11,559 bases of DNA, taken from Candidatus Nomurabacteria bacterium. Lineage in GTDB: Bacteria > Patescibacteriota > Minisyncoccia > Phycocordibacterales > UBA9973. The translations under genes were made by a program, and so were the position numbers. The stretch's first letter is position 1, and each line of letters opens with the position of its first letter. The notes under the pieces are model-generated. The model was not told where the DNA came from and searched no databases. It worked only from the letters and a program-made list of their open reading frames with translations. The stretch lies in the NCBI GenBank assembly GCA_943356395.1, contig CALRFC010000021.1, positions 1-11,559 of the forward strand. The letters are read 5' to 3'. This document shows positions 1 through 5,533 of this stretch, in pieces.

Positions 1-62
1 CGACCTTCGCGACGGTCTTCGGCATCGTCTTCATTTTTGTTGTCATCCAGCTGGCGAATTGA
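1..62 (+). CDS. C-terminal end of a membrane protein (partial)
   Basis: The frame beginning at base 3 stays open and ends with TGA at 60-62. It encodes 19 residues, mostly hydrophobic (TFATVFGIVFIFVVIQLAN). This looks like a final transmembrane helix ending in a short polar tail, as in small translocase subunits or other inner-membrane proteins. The fragment is too short to assign a family. A terminator hairpin follows within 6 bases, so this is probably the last gene of its transcript. The remainder lies upstream of the window. Confidence 0.6.
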   Translation, partial: TFATVFGIVFIFVVIQLAN

Positions 63-67
63 AAGAA

Positions 68-95
68 AAAGCCGGCTCATTTGTGAGTCGGCTTT
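68..95. terminator. Bidirectional intrinsic terminator
   Basis: A 12-bp stem (68-79 with 84-95, one G-T wobble) encloses a TTTG loop. Read on the minus strand it is followed by TTTTTCTTT, a good U-tract for the minus-strand gene ending at 104. Read on the plus strand it closes the partial gene ending at 62. It separates two convergent genes. Confidence 0.8.
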
Positions 96-103
96 AATGA
101 CCT

Positions 104-553
104 TTATTCATTTTTAATTGATTTCATGGCTTCACGAAACGCATGGTAGTCAATATCCTCTAATTTACGAGGATAGGTCCAAAATCCGCTTCGTCCCATA
201 AAATGTTTTTCAACCTTATTGTCTGGAATTCCGTCTTTATTTTTGTCTTCAATAATCTGGAAGTTGCCAAACAGTCCGTCTTTTATAAGACTGAATTTAC
301 CAACAGTTCTTATGAGGCGATAATCCTTAAGTTTTCCGTTTCCTCTCCATAAAGTTTTGTATCTAAGCATTGGTAGTATTACGAAAGTAAACACTACAGC
401 CCATACTACTAGAAACACAAAAACATAGGCGAACTCCACTTTGTTTTTCATTAGAAACCAAGGCAATCCGATTGCTGTTGATAAAAATAAGCATGGACCG
501 AGTATCATTTTTACAACAGCAATAATGTCATATTTTAACCATTTCCTTTTCAT
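104..553 (-). CDS. Two-helix membrane protein with a calcium-loop-like motif, function unknown
   Basis: 149 residues, not a family I recognise. A basic N-terminus (MKRKWLK) precedes two hydrophobic helices at about residues 10-34 and 40-63, then a soluble C-terminal domain of about 85 residues. That domain contains DKNKDGIPD (103-111), which fits the DxNxDGxxD calcium-binding loop seen in dockerin and thrombospondin type-3 repeats; one isolated loop is weak evidence for calcium binding. The gene lies 11 bases downstream of the 151-residue membrane protein on the same strand, so the two are probably cotranscribed. No Shine-Dalgarno site is visible before the ATG. The coding sequence is much more AT-rich than the genes right of 2582, which fits a recent arrival. 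Terminated at 68-95. Confidence 0.75.
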   Translation of the reverse strand: MKRKWLKYDIIAVVKMILGPCLFLSTAIGLPWFLMKNKVEFAYVFVFLVVWAVVFTFVILPMLRYKTLWRGNGKLKDYRLIRTVGKFSLIKDGLFGNFQIIEDKNKDGIPDNKVEKHFMGRSGFWTYPRKLEDIDYHAFREAMKSIKNE

Positions 554-564
554 ATTTTTTTGTT

Positions 565-1020
565 TTAGAGATTGTGAATGAATACTTTTTGACCGATAAT
601 TCTTGAGACAGCATGCTCACATCCATAATCAGTTACATCTTTTAATTTGACATAACCAATTTCAGAAGCAATGGCATCTTTGTGTTCGTTGAACCAAGAG
701 CGATATTCCTTTTGCATATCTTTTAGTGGTACAACATAGAGGGCATAAAGATCACCATTGTAATACTTGAAGGTTCCTTTTATTATCCAATTACTTTTAA
801 CTGGACCAACTTCCCTACAAGGGTTTCCAAAATTATCATAGAACACAGGGACAACGCCTTGCTCGCGATAATCATTTTCTGATTTTGAATCCTGATGACA
901 CTTAAGAGCAAGCGCTGGAATAAGAATAAGAAACATAACGCCAAGTACAAAAGAGCCAGCAGCTATTCCGTTTACTCGGTCATCTTCTGACATCCGAAAA
1001 GATTTAGATTTTTTTGACAT
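565..1020 (-). CDS. Single-pass membrane protein, function unknown
   Basis: 151 residues with no family I can name. A charged N-terminus (MSKKSKSFRMSEDDR) is followed by one hydrophobic helix at about 20-40 and a polar domain of about 110 residues, probably outside the membrane. Cysteines at about positions 41, 68 and 134 could form a disulfide. The ATG is preceded by an A-rich stretch with only a weak AGGG about 12 bases upstream. The 45-base region before the start can fold into a nested hairpin (1033-1069). It shares the AT-rich composition of its neighbours and lies just upstream of the 149-residue gene, so they likely form one unit. Confidence 0.75.
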   Translation of the reverse strand: MSKKSKSFRMSEDDRVNGIAAGSFVLGVMFLILIPALALKCHQDSKSENDYREQGVVPVFYDNFGNPCREVGPVKSNWIIKGTFKYYNGDLYALYVVPLKDMQKEYRSWFNEHKDAIASEIGYVKLKDVTDYGCEHAVSRIIGQKVFIHNL

Positions 1021-1032
1021 TTTTTTATTTGC

Positions 1033-1069
1033 CCTAGTCCTCGCCTTTTCGAGGGATTTTTTAACTAGG
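1033..1069 (-). promoter_or_regulatory. Nested hairpin in the leader of the 565-1020 gene
   Basis: On the minus strand an outer stem pairs CCTAGT (1064-1069) with ACTAGG (1033-1038). Directly inside, CCTCG (1050-1054) pairs with CGAGG (1039-1043) around AAAAGG. A weak candidate promoter lies just upstream on the minus strand: TTGATA at 1097-1102, 18-bp spacer, CAAAAT at 1073-1078. That would start the transcript near the beginning of this hairpin. On the plus strand the inner stem is followed by six T, but no plus gene ends here. The structure is directly visible; a regulatory role is inference. Confidence 0.4.
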
Positions 1070-1130
1070 ATTATTTTGTTAAAGAACTATTTTCACTATC
1101 AACCCACAAAATTTTTATGAGCTGAATAAT

Positions 1131-1171
1131 GAAAGGAATTTCTGAAGTATTTATCAACGGAAATTCCTTTC
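1131..1171. terminator. Perfect 12-bp inverted repeat, probable terminator
   Basis: GAAAGGAATTTC (1131-1142) and its exact reverse complement (1160-1171) enclose a 17-base loop. It lies 12 bases beyond the stop codon of the minus-strand 66-residue gene, so it probably ends or attenuates that transcript. The following minus-strand sequence (ATTATT) is a poor U-tract. On the plus strand it is followed by TTTGCTTTT. Confidence 0.5.
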
Positions 1172-1183
1172 TTTGCTTTTAAA

Positions 1184-1384
1184 CTAACAAATCGCTTCAT
1201 CCTGACTTTTTATAGCAAATGGTATGTGACAAAATATAACCATAAGCAATATTGGGTCAATGATTCCTGCGCTACGGGCTGTGCTAAATATCACCAGTCG
1301 TATAACAAGGATAAACATTAAGACCATCATGCGAACAAATGAATTTGTAAGAGCTAAATACAAATAGTTGCGAATCTTTTTCAT
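1184..1384 (-). CDS. Small two-helix membrane protein, function unknown
   Basis: 66 residues, no recognised family. The N-terminus is basic (MKKIRNYLYLALTNSFVR). Two hydrophobic helices follow at about residues 18-34 and 40-57, then a short polar tail ending in Cys. The case for a real gene rests on context: a near-consensus minus-strand promoter (1435-1463) stands about 44 bases upstream of the ATG, and an inverted repeat lies just past the stop. It is divergent from the winged-helix gene at 1536, so it may be that regulator's target. Being short and without recognised homology, it remains a moderate call. Confidence 0.55.
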   Translation of the reverse strand: MKKIRNYLYLALTNSFVRMMVLMFILVIRLVIFSTARSAGIIDPILLMVIFCHIPFAIKSQDEAIC

Positions 1385-1434
1385 TTCTATTGCCCGTTAG
1401 GGACTTTGTTTTAAGAACATTATTATCTGGACAC

Positions 1435-1463
1435 AGTATACACTATTTCAATATGAATGTCAA
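1435..1463 (-). promoter_or_regulatory. Strong sigma70-type promoter for the 1184-1384 gene
   Basis: On the minus strand, TTGACA (1458-1463) is followed by exactly 17 bases and then TATACT (1435-1440). The -35 is full consensus and the -10 matches at five of six positions. Transcription should start near 1428, giving a leader of about 44 bases. It lies back to back with the plus-strand promoter at 1501. Confidence 0.8.
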
Positions 1464-1489
1464 TATAACCTTTATAAACAGTCACTTAT

Positions 1490-1504
1490 TCAACAGATAG
1501 TTGA
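1490..1504. promoter_or_regulatory. Candidate operator overlapping the -35 of the regulator promoter
   Basis: TCAAC and GTTGA form a perfect 5-bp inverted repeat around AGATA, and the right half overlaps the TTGACT -35 element. A winged-helix dimer binding here would block its own promoter, and the divergent minus promoter is only 27 bases away. Arms this short can occur by chance; the position is the main argument. Confidence 0.3.
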
Positions 1505-1529
1505 CTATATACCACTTTTCTGCTAGAAT
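1501..1529 (+). promoter_or_regulatory. Promoter of the winged-helix gene, predicts a leaderless mRNA
   Basis: TTGACT (1501-1506), a 17-base spacer, then TAGAAT (1524-1529) preceded by TGC, an extended -10. The hexamer ends 6 bases before the ATG at 1536, so the usual start point at +7 falls on the A of the start codon. No ribosome-binding site is present. Confidence 0.8.
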
Positions 1530-1535
1530 ACCATT

Positions 1536-2366
1536 ATGTTTCAAAAGCAACAAAAAATTGAAGACCTGATATTAGAGGTTTTGAGCAATGGAGCAGAAAA
1601 TACAAAATCTCTCATTGAAAAGATTAAACTGGTTCGCAAAAATACCAGCAAGCAGGCAATCTACAAATCACTCAAAAATTTGAAAGAAAATGAGGTTATT
1701 ATACATAGTAAAGAGCAGGTTTCTCTCTCAAGTGTTTGGCTTAAAAGATTGAGTGATTTTGTAGAAAAAACTAGATTGAAATATCAGACAGAAAATAGCC
1801 CTAACATAAATTTTATCGGATTGAAGCAAGGAGAAAAAGTTTCTTATACATTTAAAAATTTTGAAGCAACGGATATGTTTTGGGCACATGCTTTTGATGT
1901 GTTGTCAGATATTACTCCAGTCACTTCGCCGATTTTTCTCTATAACCCACACGAATGGTTTTTGCTTGCCAGAACAGAAAGTGAGACCTATTTGTTTAAT
2001 AGATTGGCAAAAATCGGAAAGAAACTTTTTCTCTTTGCTGGAAATAAGACAACTCTTGATTTGTATGTAGCAAAATATTTTGATGGTAAAATTACCAACT
2101 ATTTTGCTTCTGATACTAAATTATTTTCAAAACAAAACTATTATGTGAACATTTTTGATGATTTTTTGATTGAGGTCTGGCTTGACCCAAAAGTATCAGA
2201 AGCTATTGATCAATTTTATAAAGGTACGAAAGATTTTGATGAAAATGCGAAAAAGAAACTTTTGGAGATTATTCGTCACGGTGGCAGAAATAAGCTCGTC
2301 ATAAACAGAAATAAAAGAAAGGCAGATAAAATTAGAAATATGTTCTCAAAATTTTTTGTATTTTAG
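1536..2366 (+). CDS. Winged-helix DNA-binding protein with an unknown C-terminal domain
   Basis: 276 residues. Residues 1-75 form a predicted winged helix-turn-helix: repeated helices with a recognition-type stretch (TSKQAIYKSLKNLKENEVI) followed by a short beta hairpin. Residues 85-245 are a mixed alpha/beta domain I do not recognise, containing NPHEWFLLAR and DFLIEVWLDP. The C-terminal 30 residues are strongly basic and may also touch nucleic acid. It is probably a transcriptional regulator of the divergent membrane genes and of itself, given the inverted repeat over its -35. The start is fixed by the promoter: the ATG coincides with the predicted transcription start. Very AT-rich, unlike the genes after 2582. 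A TrmB-like or antitoxin-type regulator is possible, but I see no diagnostic motif. Confidence 0.75.
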   Translation: MFQKQQKIEDLILEVLSNGAENTKSLIEKIKLVRKNTSKQAIYKSLKNLKENEVIIHSKEQVSLSSVWLKRLSDFVEKTRLKYQTENSPNINFIGLKQGEKVSYTFKNFEATDMFWAHAFDVLSDITPVTSPIFLYNPHEWFLLARTESETYLFNRLAKIGKKLFLFAGNKTTLDLYVAKYFDGKITNYFASDTKLFSKQNYYVNIFDDFLIEVWLDPKVSEAIDQFYKGTKDFDENAKKKLLEIIRHGGRNKLVINRNKRKADKIRNMFSKFFVF

Positions 2367-2423
2367 ATTTTATAACACACCAAAAATTTTATCGGTCCCG
2401 CCTCGCGCCGTCGCGCTCCGGCT

Positions 2424-2468
2424 CGCACAAATTAAAAACCTTGCGGGGCAAGGTTTTTAATTTGTGCG
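2424..2468. terminator. Long perfect hairpin, bidirectional terminator fused to the tRNA-Lys 3' end
   Basis: A perfect 21-bp stem (2424-2444 with 2448-2468) encloses a GGG loop. Its core is AAAAACCTTGC pairing with GCAAGGTTTTT, so an A-tract and a T-tract flank a GC stem and either strand gives a terminator. It can end the regulator gene on the plus strand and the tRNA on the minus strand. The right arm extends four bases into the tRNA, covering the discriminator and the last three acceptor bases. Confidence 0.85.
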
Positions 2469-2537
2469 CCCGGTAGGAATCGAACCTACGACCATCTCCT
2501 TAAAAGGGAGCTGCTCTACCGACTGAGCTACGGGCGC
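2465..2537 (-). tRNA. tRNA-Lys (anticodon UUU)
   Basis: 73 bases on the minus strand. The acceptor stem is GCGCCCG/CGGGCGC. The D arm is GCTC-AGTCGGTA-GAGC, the anticodon loop CTTTTAA gives UUU, and the T arm is GTAGG-TTCGATT-CCTAC. The discriminator is A. CCA is not encoded, since the next bases are CAA. Position 27-43 of the anticodon stem is a G-A mismatch; the other four pairs are Watson-Crick. Its 3' end faces the AT-rich block to the left, the usual orientation for integration at a tRNA. Confidence 0.95.
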
Positions 2538-2539
2538 GA

Positions 2540-2581
2540 ATATGGTATAAACAAATAGACAACACGACAAAAATACCATAT
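2540..2581. promoter_or_regulatory. Inverted repeat carrying two face-to-face extended -10 promoters
   Basis: ATATGGTAT (2540-2548) and ATACCATAT (2573-2581) are perfect inverted copies in the gap between tRNA-Lys and the methyltransferase gene. Each arm starts an extended -10: TGG-TATAAA (hexamer 2546-2551) on the plus strand, and TGG-TATTTT (hexamer 2570-2575) on the minus strand. Predicted starts are about 2558 for the methyltransferase and about 2563 for the tRNA. No good -35 is visible for either. The repeat is directly visible; promoter function is inference. Confidence 0.4.
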
Positions 2582-3070
2582 ATGAACATAAAAATCAATA
2601 AAAATAAGGAAATAATGCTGATCCTCCACAACATCCGCTCTACACACAATGTCGGCTCGATCTTTCGGACGGCGGACGGGGCGGGGGCGGAGAAGCTGTA
2701 TCTGGTCGGCGTGACGCCCTCGCCGCTTGATCGTTTCGGCCGCAAGAGAAAAGATCTCGCCAAAGTCGCCCTCGGCGCGGAAGAATTCGTGCAGTGGGAA
2801 TACAAGAAAAGCTTGCCCCCGCTTATTTCGCAACTGAAGAAAGACGGATACGAAATCGTAGCCCTCGAGCAATCGGCGAAATCGATCGATTATCGAAAAT
2901 ATAAACCAAAAAATAAAATCGCCCTCATCTTGGGCGAAGAAACGAAAGGCATTCCGAAAAACATTTTGGATAAGTGCGATGCCGTTATCGAAATCCCGAT
3001 GAAAGGCCGCAAAGAATCGCTGAATGTTTCCGTCGCGGCGGGAATCGCGCTTTTTCAGCTAATTCGATGA
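2582..3070 (+). CDS. SpoU/TrmH-family RNA 2'-O-ribose methyltransferase
   Basis: 162 residues, a minimal SPOUT-fold enzyme that transfers a methyl group from S-adenosylmethionine to a ribose 2'-OH in tRNA or rRNA. The three family motifs appear in order. Motif 1 is NIRSTHNVGSIFRTADGAG with its catalytic Arg. Motif 2 is ALILGEETKGIP. Motif 3 is IPMKGRKESLNVSVAAGIALF, forming the C-terminal knot. There is no N-terminal RNA-binding extension, so it is closer in size to TrmL than to RlmB; the exact target cannot be read from sequence. A second possible start, ATG at 2615, has AAGGA 4 bases upstream and would give a protein beginning MLILHNIRS. I keep the first ATG with low certainty. The last 12 bases overlap the convergent gene's 3' end. 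Confidence 0.9.
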   Translation: MNIKINKNKEIMLILHNIRSTHNVGSIFRTADGAGAEKLYLVGVTPSPLDRFGRKRKDLAKVALGAEEFVQWEYKKSLPPLISQLKKDGYEIVALEQSAKSIDYRKYKPKNKIALILGEETKGIPKNILDKCDAVIEIPMKGRKESLNVSVAAGIALFQLIR

Positions 3071-3646
3071 TGTGCCGAAGAATTGAATCGTACGAAAGAG
3101 CGTGAAGGCCGTTTGGATCTCTTGCGCGCTCAAATTGATGCCGGAAATCGAAAGGCGCGCGCCCGACGGCGTATGGCTGAAATATGTTCCGGTTATCGTT
3201 CCCGCGGAATTCGCCGGCCGGATAAGCTCCGCATTTTCTCCGGAAATCTTTTCGTATGTCGCTTTGTATCGCGTGTCGCCGGTCGGGATGAGCGGGACGA
3301 CATTCGCGCCGTAGTCCATATACAGGTGCGTGATGCCGTTCGTGAGCGTTGCGCGGTATGAGATGCTCGTGACATTCTGCTCGTTCTCGATCCTCCAGCC
3401 GAACGGTACGGCGATGCCGAAAAACCTCTGCACCGGAAGCGAAGTCCAGTCTTTTGGAGCCCTCTCATTCACATAGCCGGTCGGGCCGTATGTCTCGCCG
3501 GTGTCGAGCGGTGTTGGCGCTTTGATGAACGGCTTGTCGGCTTGCTCGGATTCATAGCGCGCGGGGCCGCCGGTGAAGAACCACACGAGCCAGATCACGG
3601 CGAGCGCTCCGAGAAACCATTTCAATTCTTTGTAGGAATCGTCCAC
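3059..3646 (-). CDS. Membrane-anchored extracytoplasmic protein, function unknown
   Basis: 195 residues. A short cytoplasmic stretch is followed by one transmembrane anchor (about 10-25, LGALAVIWLVWFFTGG). Next comes a proline-rich linker (PFIKAPTPLDTGETYG), then a domain of about 120 residues, probably beta-rich, outside the membrane. The anchor-GGPARYE-linker layout resembles anchored proteins I associate with Parcubacteria; I cannot give a function. The start is GTG, supported by an extended -10 (TG-T-TATACT) whose hexamer ends exactly 6 bases before it. No Shine-Dalgarno site is present. The tail overlaps the methyltransferase gene by 12 bases. Confidence 0.8.
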   Translation of the reverse strand: MDDSYKELKWFLGALAVIWLVWFFTGGPARYESEQADKPFIKAPTPLDTGETYGPTGYVNERAPKDWTSLPVQRFFGIAVPFGWRIENEQNVTSISYRATLTNGITHLYMDYGANVVPLIPTGDTRYKATYEKISGENAELIRPANSAGTITGTYFSHTPSGARLSISGINLSAQEIQTAFTLFRTIQFFGTSSN

Positions 3647-3652
3647 GAGAGA

Positions 3653-3661
3653 AGTATAACA
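3653..3661 (-). promoter_or_regulatory. Extended -10 promoter, predicts leaderless mRNA from a GTG start
   Basis: The minus strand reads TGT-TATACT, with the hexamer at 3653-3658. Six bases (TCTCTC) separate it from the GTG at 3646, so transcription should begin on the start codon. The -35 region is taken up by a degenerate TTATTCT/TTATCAC tract with 6-7 bp spacing and has no consensus hexamer. Confidence 0.65.
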
Positions 3662-3697
3662 AGAATAAGTGATAAGAATAAGGGGAAGAAAAATACT

Positions 3698-3806
3698 AGC
3701 TTTTAGCTTATTGCTTTCTGCCCGCCCGGATGAATCCGTTCGGACGGGCTTCTAGCTTTTTGATTCGAATTAAAAGCTAAAAGCAAACAGCTGGCAGCAG
3801 AAAGCT
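3698..3806. repeat. Heptamer-repeat element around a CCGCCCG hairpin
   Basis: Left side, 7-bp period: AGCTTTT, AGCTTAT, TGCTTTC, TGCCCGC (3698-3725). Centre: GCCCGCCCG (from 3719) pairs with CGGACGGGC (ending 3749) with one mismatch. Right side, again with a 7-bp period but in the inverse sense: AAAAGCT, AAAAGCA, AACAGCT, GGCAGCA, GAAAGCT (3772-3806). The last unit supplies part of the fpg stop codon (TAG on the minus strand, 3805-3807). A 13-base string, AAAAGCAAACAGC (3779-3791), recurs exactly at 6977-6989 in a related element. A possible terminator role for fpg is inference. Confidence 0.7.
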
Positions 3807-4752
3807 ATCCATATTTCTCTTGGTGTTTCGGGCAGAAGTGCGCGCTCCGACCGCCGATAAACATGCGAGAAATCACTCCGGCGCAATTCTTTTTTCCGCA
3901 TCTTTCTCCCGCTTTGCGATAGACATTGTGCTCGTGCTGGAATTTTCCGCCGACGCCGTCTACATTGCGGTAGTCGCTCATGGAATCCCCGCCGAAATCG
4001 ATTCCTTGTGAAAGGACTTTTTTGATGGAGACATGGAGCGCGCGCAATTTTTGTTTCGGGATTTTTCCCGCGGGCGACAGAGGATGAATGCCCGAATCAA
4101 AAAGCGCTTCGTCGGAATAGATATTTCCGACGCCCGCCAAGACGGACTGGTCCAATAGGACGGATTTTATCGGAGCGCGCGTCTTCTGCTTCAGCCTTGC
4201 GGCGAACTTTTCGAATGTGAAATCTTTCGCGAGCGGTTCGGGACCCAGATCTTTCAAGTGGCTTGTGGCATGAGCGTCTTTCGTCGGGATGAGCGTGATC
4301 TTGCCGAACTTGCGCGAATCGCAGAATGCTAGATGCTTGCCGCCTTGGAGCGAGAAAACAAAATGGATGAATCTGTTGTACGGATCCTTTAATGATTCCG
4401 GCTTAATTGGAGTCCAAATTTTTAATTTTGAATTTTTAATTTTCAAATCTTGCTTTTTGGCGTACTCGCCAAAAAGCAAGTGCCCTGTCATCTTCATGTG
4501 AATCAAGATCGTATGTCCGCCGGAGATGTGTATCAGGATATTTTTTGCGCGGCGCTCGACGGAAAGAATATTTTTTCCCACGACTTCACGCTCGAATTTC
4601 TTGAAAAACGGCAGATATTTTATCGTTTCGCGATAATCCGGCCGCGTGATTTTCATTTTCGCGAGATCGGTCCATACGCCGGTAATTTTCTTGCCGACGA
4701 TTGTTCTTCGGAGACCGCGCACTGTCGTTTCAACTTCAGGGAGTTCTGGCAT
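3805..4752 (-). CDS. mutM: Formamidopyrimidine-DNA glycosylase (Fpg/MutM)
   Basis: 315 residues, longer than the usual 270-290. It removes oxidised purines such as 8-oxoguanine and cuts the abasic site in base excision repair. Pro2 (nucleophile) and Glu3 lie in MPELPEVE, and Lys70 in RRAKNIL matches the beta-elimination lysine (K57 in E. coli). DSRKFG at 145-150, the H2TH region with GVGNIYSDEALFDSGIHP at 207-224, and a C-terminal zinc finger (285-310) are all present. Two things are odd. The finger reads C285-x4-C290 and C307-x2-H310, with His in place of the last Cys. Residues 93-112 are encoded by a palindrome plus heptamer repeats. The ATG is set by the need for Pro2. There is no Shine-Dalgarno site; the gene has a structured leader shared with rpsT. 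Confidence 0.97.
   Translation of the reverse strand: MPELPEVETTVRGLRRTIVGKKITGVWTDLAKMKITRPDYRETIKYLPFFKKFEREVVGKNILSVERRAKNILIHISGGHTILIHMKMTGHLLFGEYAKKQDLKIKNSKLKIWTPIKPESLKDPYNRFIHFVFSLQGGKHLAFCDSRKFGKITLIPTKDAHATSHLKDLGPEPLAKDFTFEKFAARLKQKTRAPIKSVLLDQSVLAGVGNIYSDEALFDSGIHPLSPAGKIPKQKLRALHVSIKKVLSQGIDFGGDSMSDYRNVDGVGGKFQHEHNVYRKAGERCGKKNCAGVISRMFIGGRSAHFCPKHQEKYG
4417..4480. repeat. Palindrome plus 7-bp tandem repeat inserted in fpg
   Basis: AATTTTT, AATTTTG, AATTTTT, AATTTTC and AAATCTT run head to tail from 4417 to 4451. This tract abuts a perfect 14-bp inverted repeat (4449-4462 with 4467-4480, loop TACT). Read in the fpg frame the segment encodes LLFGEYAKKQ and then LKIKNSKLKI, a lysine-rich stretch between the MKMTGH strand and the DPYNRFIH strand. 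The reading frame is kept. It resembles the palindromic elements that insert into Rickettsia genes, though the sequence is unrelated as far as I can tell. Confidence 0.75.
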
Positions 4753-4963
4753 GGCTGATTTTTAAAGAGCGAAGCGACTTAAAAATCGCCATCCCGCCCT
4801 TGTTTTGTGAATAGTAATTTCAACATAGTTGATTTTACTACGAAAATGATTTTCTAAACAAAGCACGATGGCGAATAGCCAATCCTGACGCCAACGGGCG
4901 TAGACCAAGTGCTTTGTCGTTAATTTAAATACAAAACAAGGGCTGGGATTACAAATCGATACC
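4753..4963 (-). promoter_or_regulatory. Structured leader RNA of fpg, copy 1 of a two-copy motif
   Basis: From a predicted start near 4963 to the fpg ATG is about 211 bases. The outer stem P0 pairs ATCCC-A-GCCC plus nine bases (4949-4931) with 4808-4791, with one bulged A. P1 pairs ACAAAGCAC (4917-4909) with GTGCTTTGT (4866-4858). It encloses a hairpin ACGCC-CGTT-GGCGT (4901-4888) and a second hairpin TGGC-TATTC-GCCA (4881-4869). The 3' hairpin P2 (4790-4753) pairs GGCGATTTTTAA with TTAAAAATC-A-GCC and stops directly at the ATG. Bases 4797-4748 match the rpsT leader with one indel and one substitution. No Shine-Dalgarno site is present. Probably a cis-regulatory RNA; the ligand or protein is unknown. 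Confidence 0.75.
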
Positions 4964-4977
4964 GAAAGATGTATAAT
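4949..4977 (+). promoter_or_regulatory. Promoter of the 4998-5495 gene, overlapping the fpg promoter
   Basis: The plus strand has a perfect TATAAT (4972-4977) with a weak TTACAA (4949-4954) 17 bases upstream; the start is expected near 4984. On the minus strand TATACA (4970-4975) is the likely -10 for fpg, with a start near 4963. The two -10 hexamers share four base pairs, so polymerase can serve only one direction at a time. Confidence 0.6.
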
Positions 4978-4997
4978 GACGCGAAATCAAAAACATT

Positions 4998-5495
4998 GTG
5001 GATAAAAATTTTCCATTTTCTCTGACAGAAAAAAATCGCCGAGAAATAAAGCTTTTTTTGAGCGAGTTCTTCATTTCGCCGTCCGTGCTGAAAAATCTTT
5101 TCAAGCAACTCGAAGCCGATACGGGGAAAATAACTGATACGGATTTTTCATGGATTTTTAGCGTTGTCGGATATGTCTTCGCTCCCGTCCTGCCGGATTT
5201 TGTTTCCGTGTCGTATCGCGCGATTCCAAATTTTGGAGCGGAAATGAAAAATCTGATATCGCAAAACATGTATCTTCCGGAATCGGCAACCGCGATCTCT
5301 CTCGCGTTTTCTCATTTGAAAACGACGAATGAAAACGGGATGGTCATCTTGCCGTTTGCCGTCAAAGACAGGAAAGGATACATAAGCATTCTTTGTGAAG
5401 AAAAATATATTTCAGTTGAAGCTTTTCCGCTTTCATCCGAAGTGCGCGAATATGCCGGAGAAAAAGCATTATGTTCGGTTCTTCCGCCGGAATAG
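4998..5495 (+). CDS. Hypothetical protein, probably soluble
   Basis: 165 residues, not recognised. No clear signal peptide or transmembrane helix. Residues 1-60 look helical (SLTEKNRREIKLFLSEFF). The rest alternates short strands and helices, with SWIFSVVGYVFAPVLPDFVSV in the middle and a beta-rich end (NGMVILPFAVKDRKGYISILCEEKYISVEAF). Three cysteines at most and no metal-binding pattern. The start is GTG, about 14 bases after the predicted transcription start, with no Shine-Dalgarno site; the next in-frame Met is far inside. It is divergent from fpg and ends at its own terminator, so it is a single-gene unit. Confidence 0.7.
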   Translation: MDKNFPFSLTEKNRREIKLFLSEFFISPSVLKNLFKQLEADTGKITDTDFSWIFSVVGYVFAPVLPDFVSVSYRAIPNFGAEMKNLISQNMYLPESATAISLAFSHLKTTNENGMVILPFAVKDRKGYISILCEEKYISVEAFPLSSEVREYAGEKALCSVLPPE

Positions 5496-5533
5496 ATCGT
5501 CTTCGCCGGAAAATTTCAGAACAAAAAATCATG

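Noticed and set aside
63..103. Left attachment-site copy of the tRNA-Lys 3' end
   Set aside because: No match to the tRNA 3' segment is visible; the only structure there is a terminator hairpin.
3698..3806. CRISPR array
   Set aside because: Units are 7 bp, contiguous and degenerate; there are no spacers and no cas genes.
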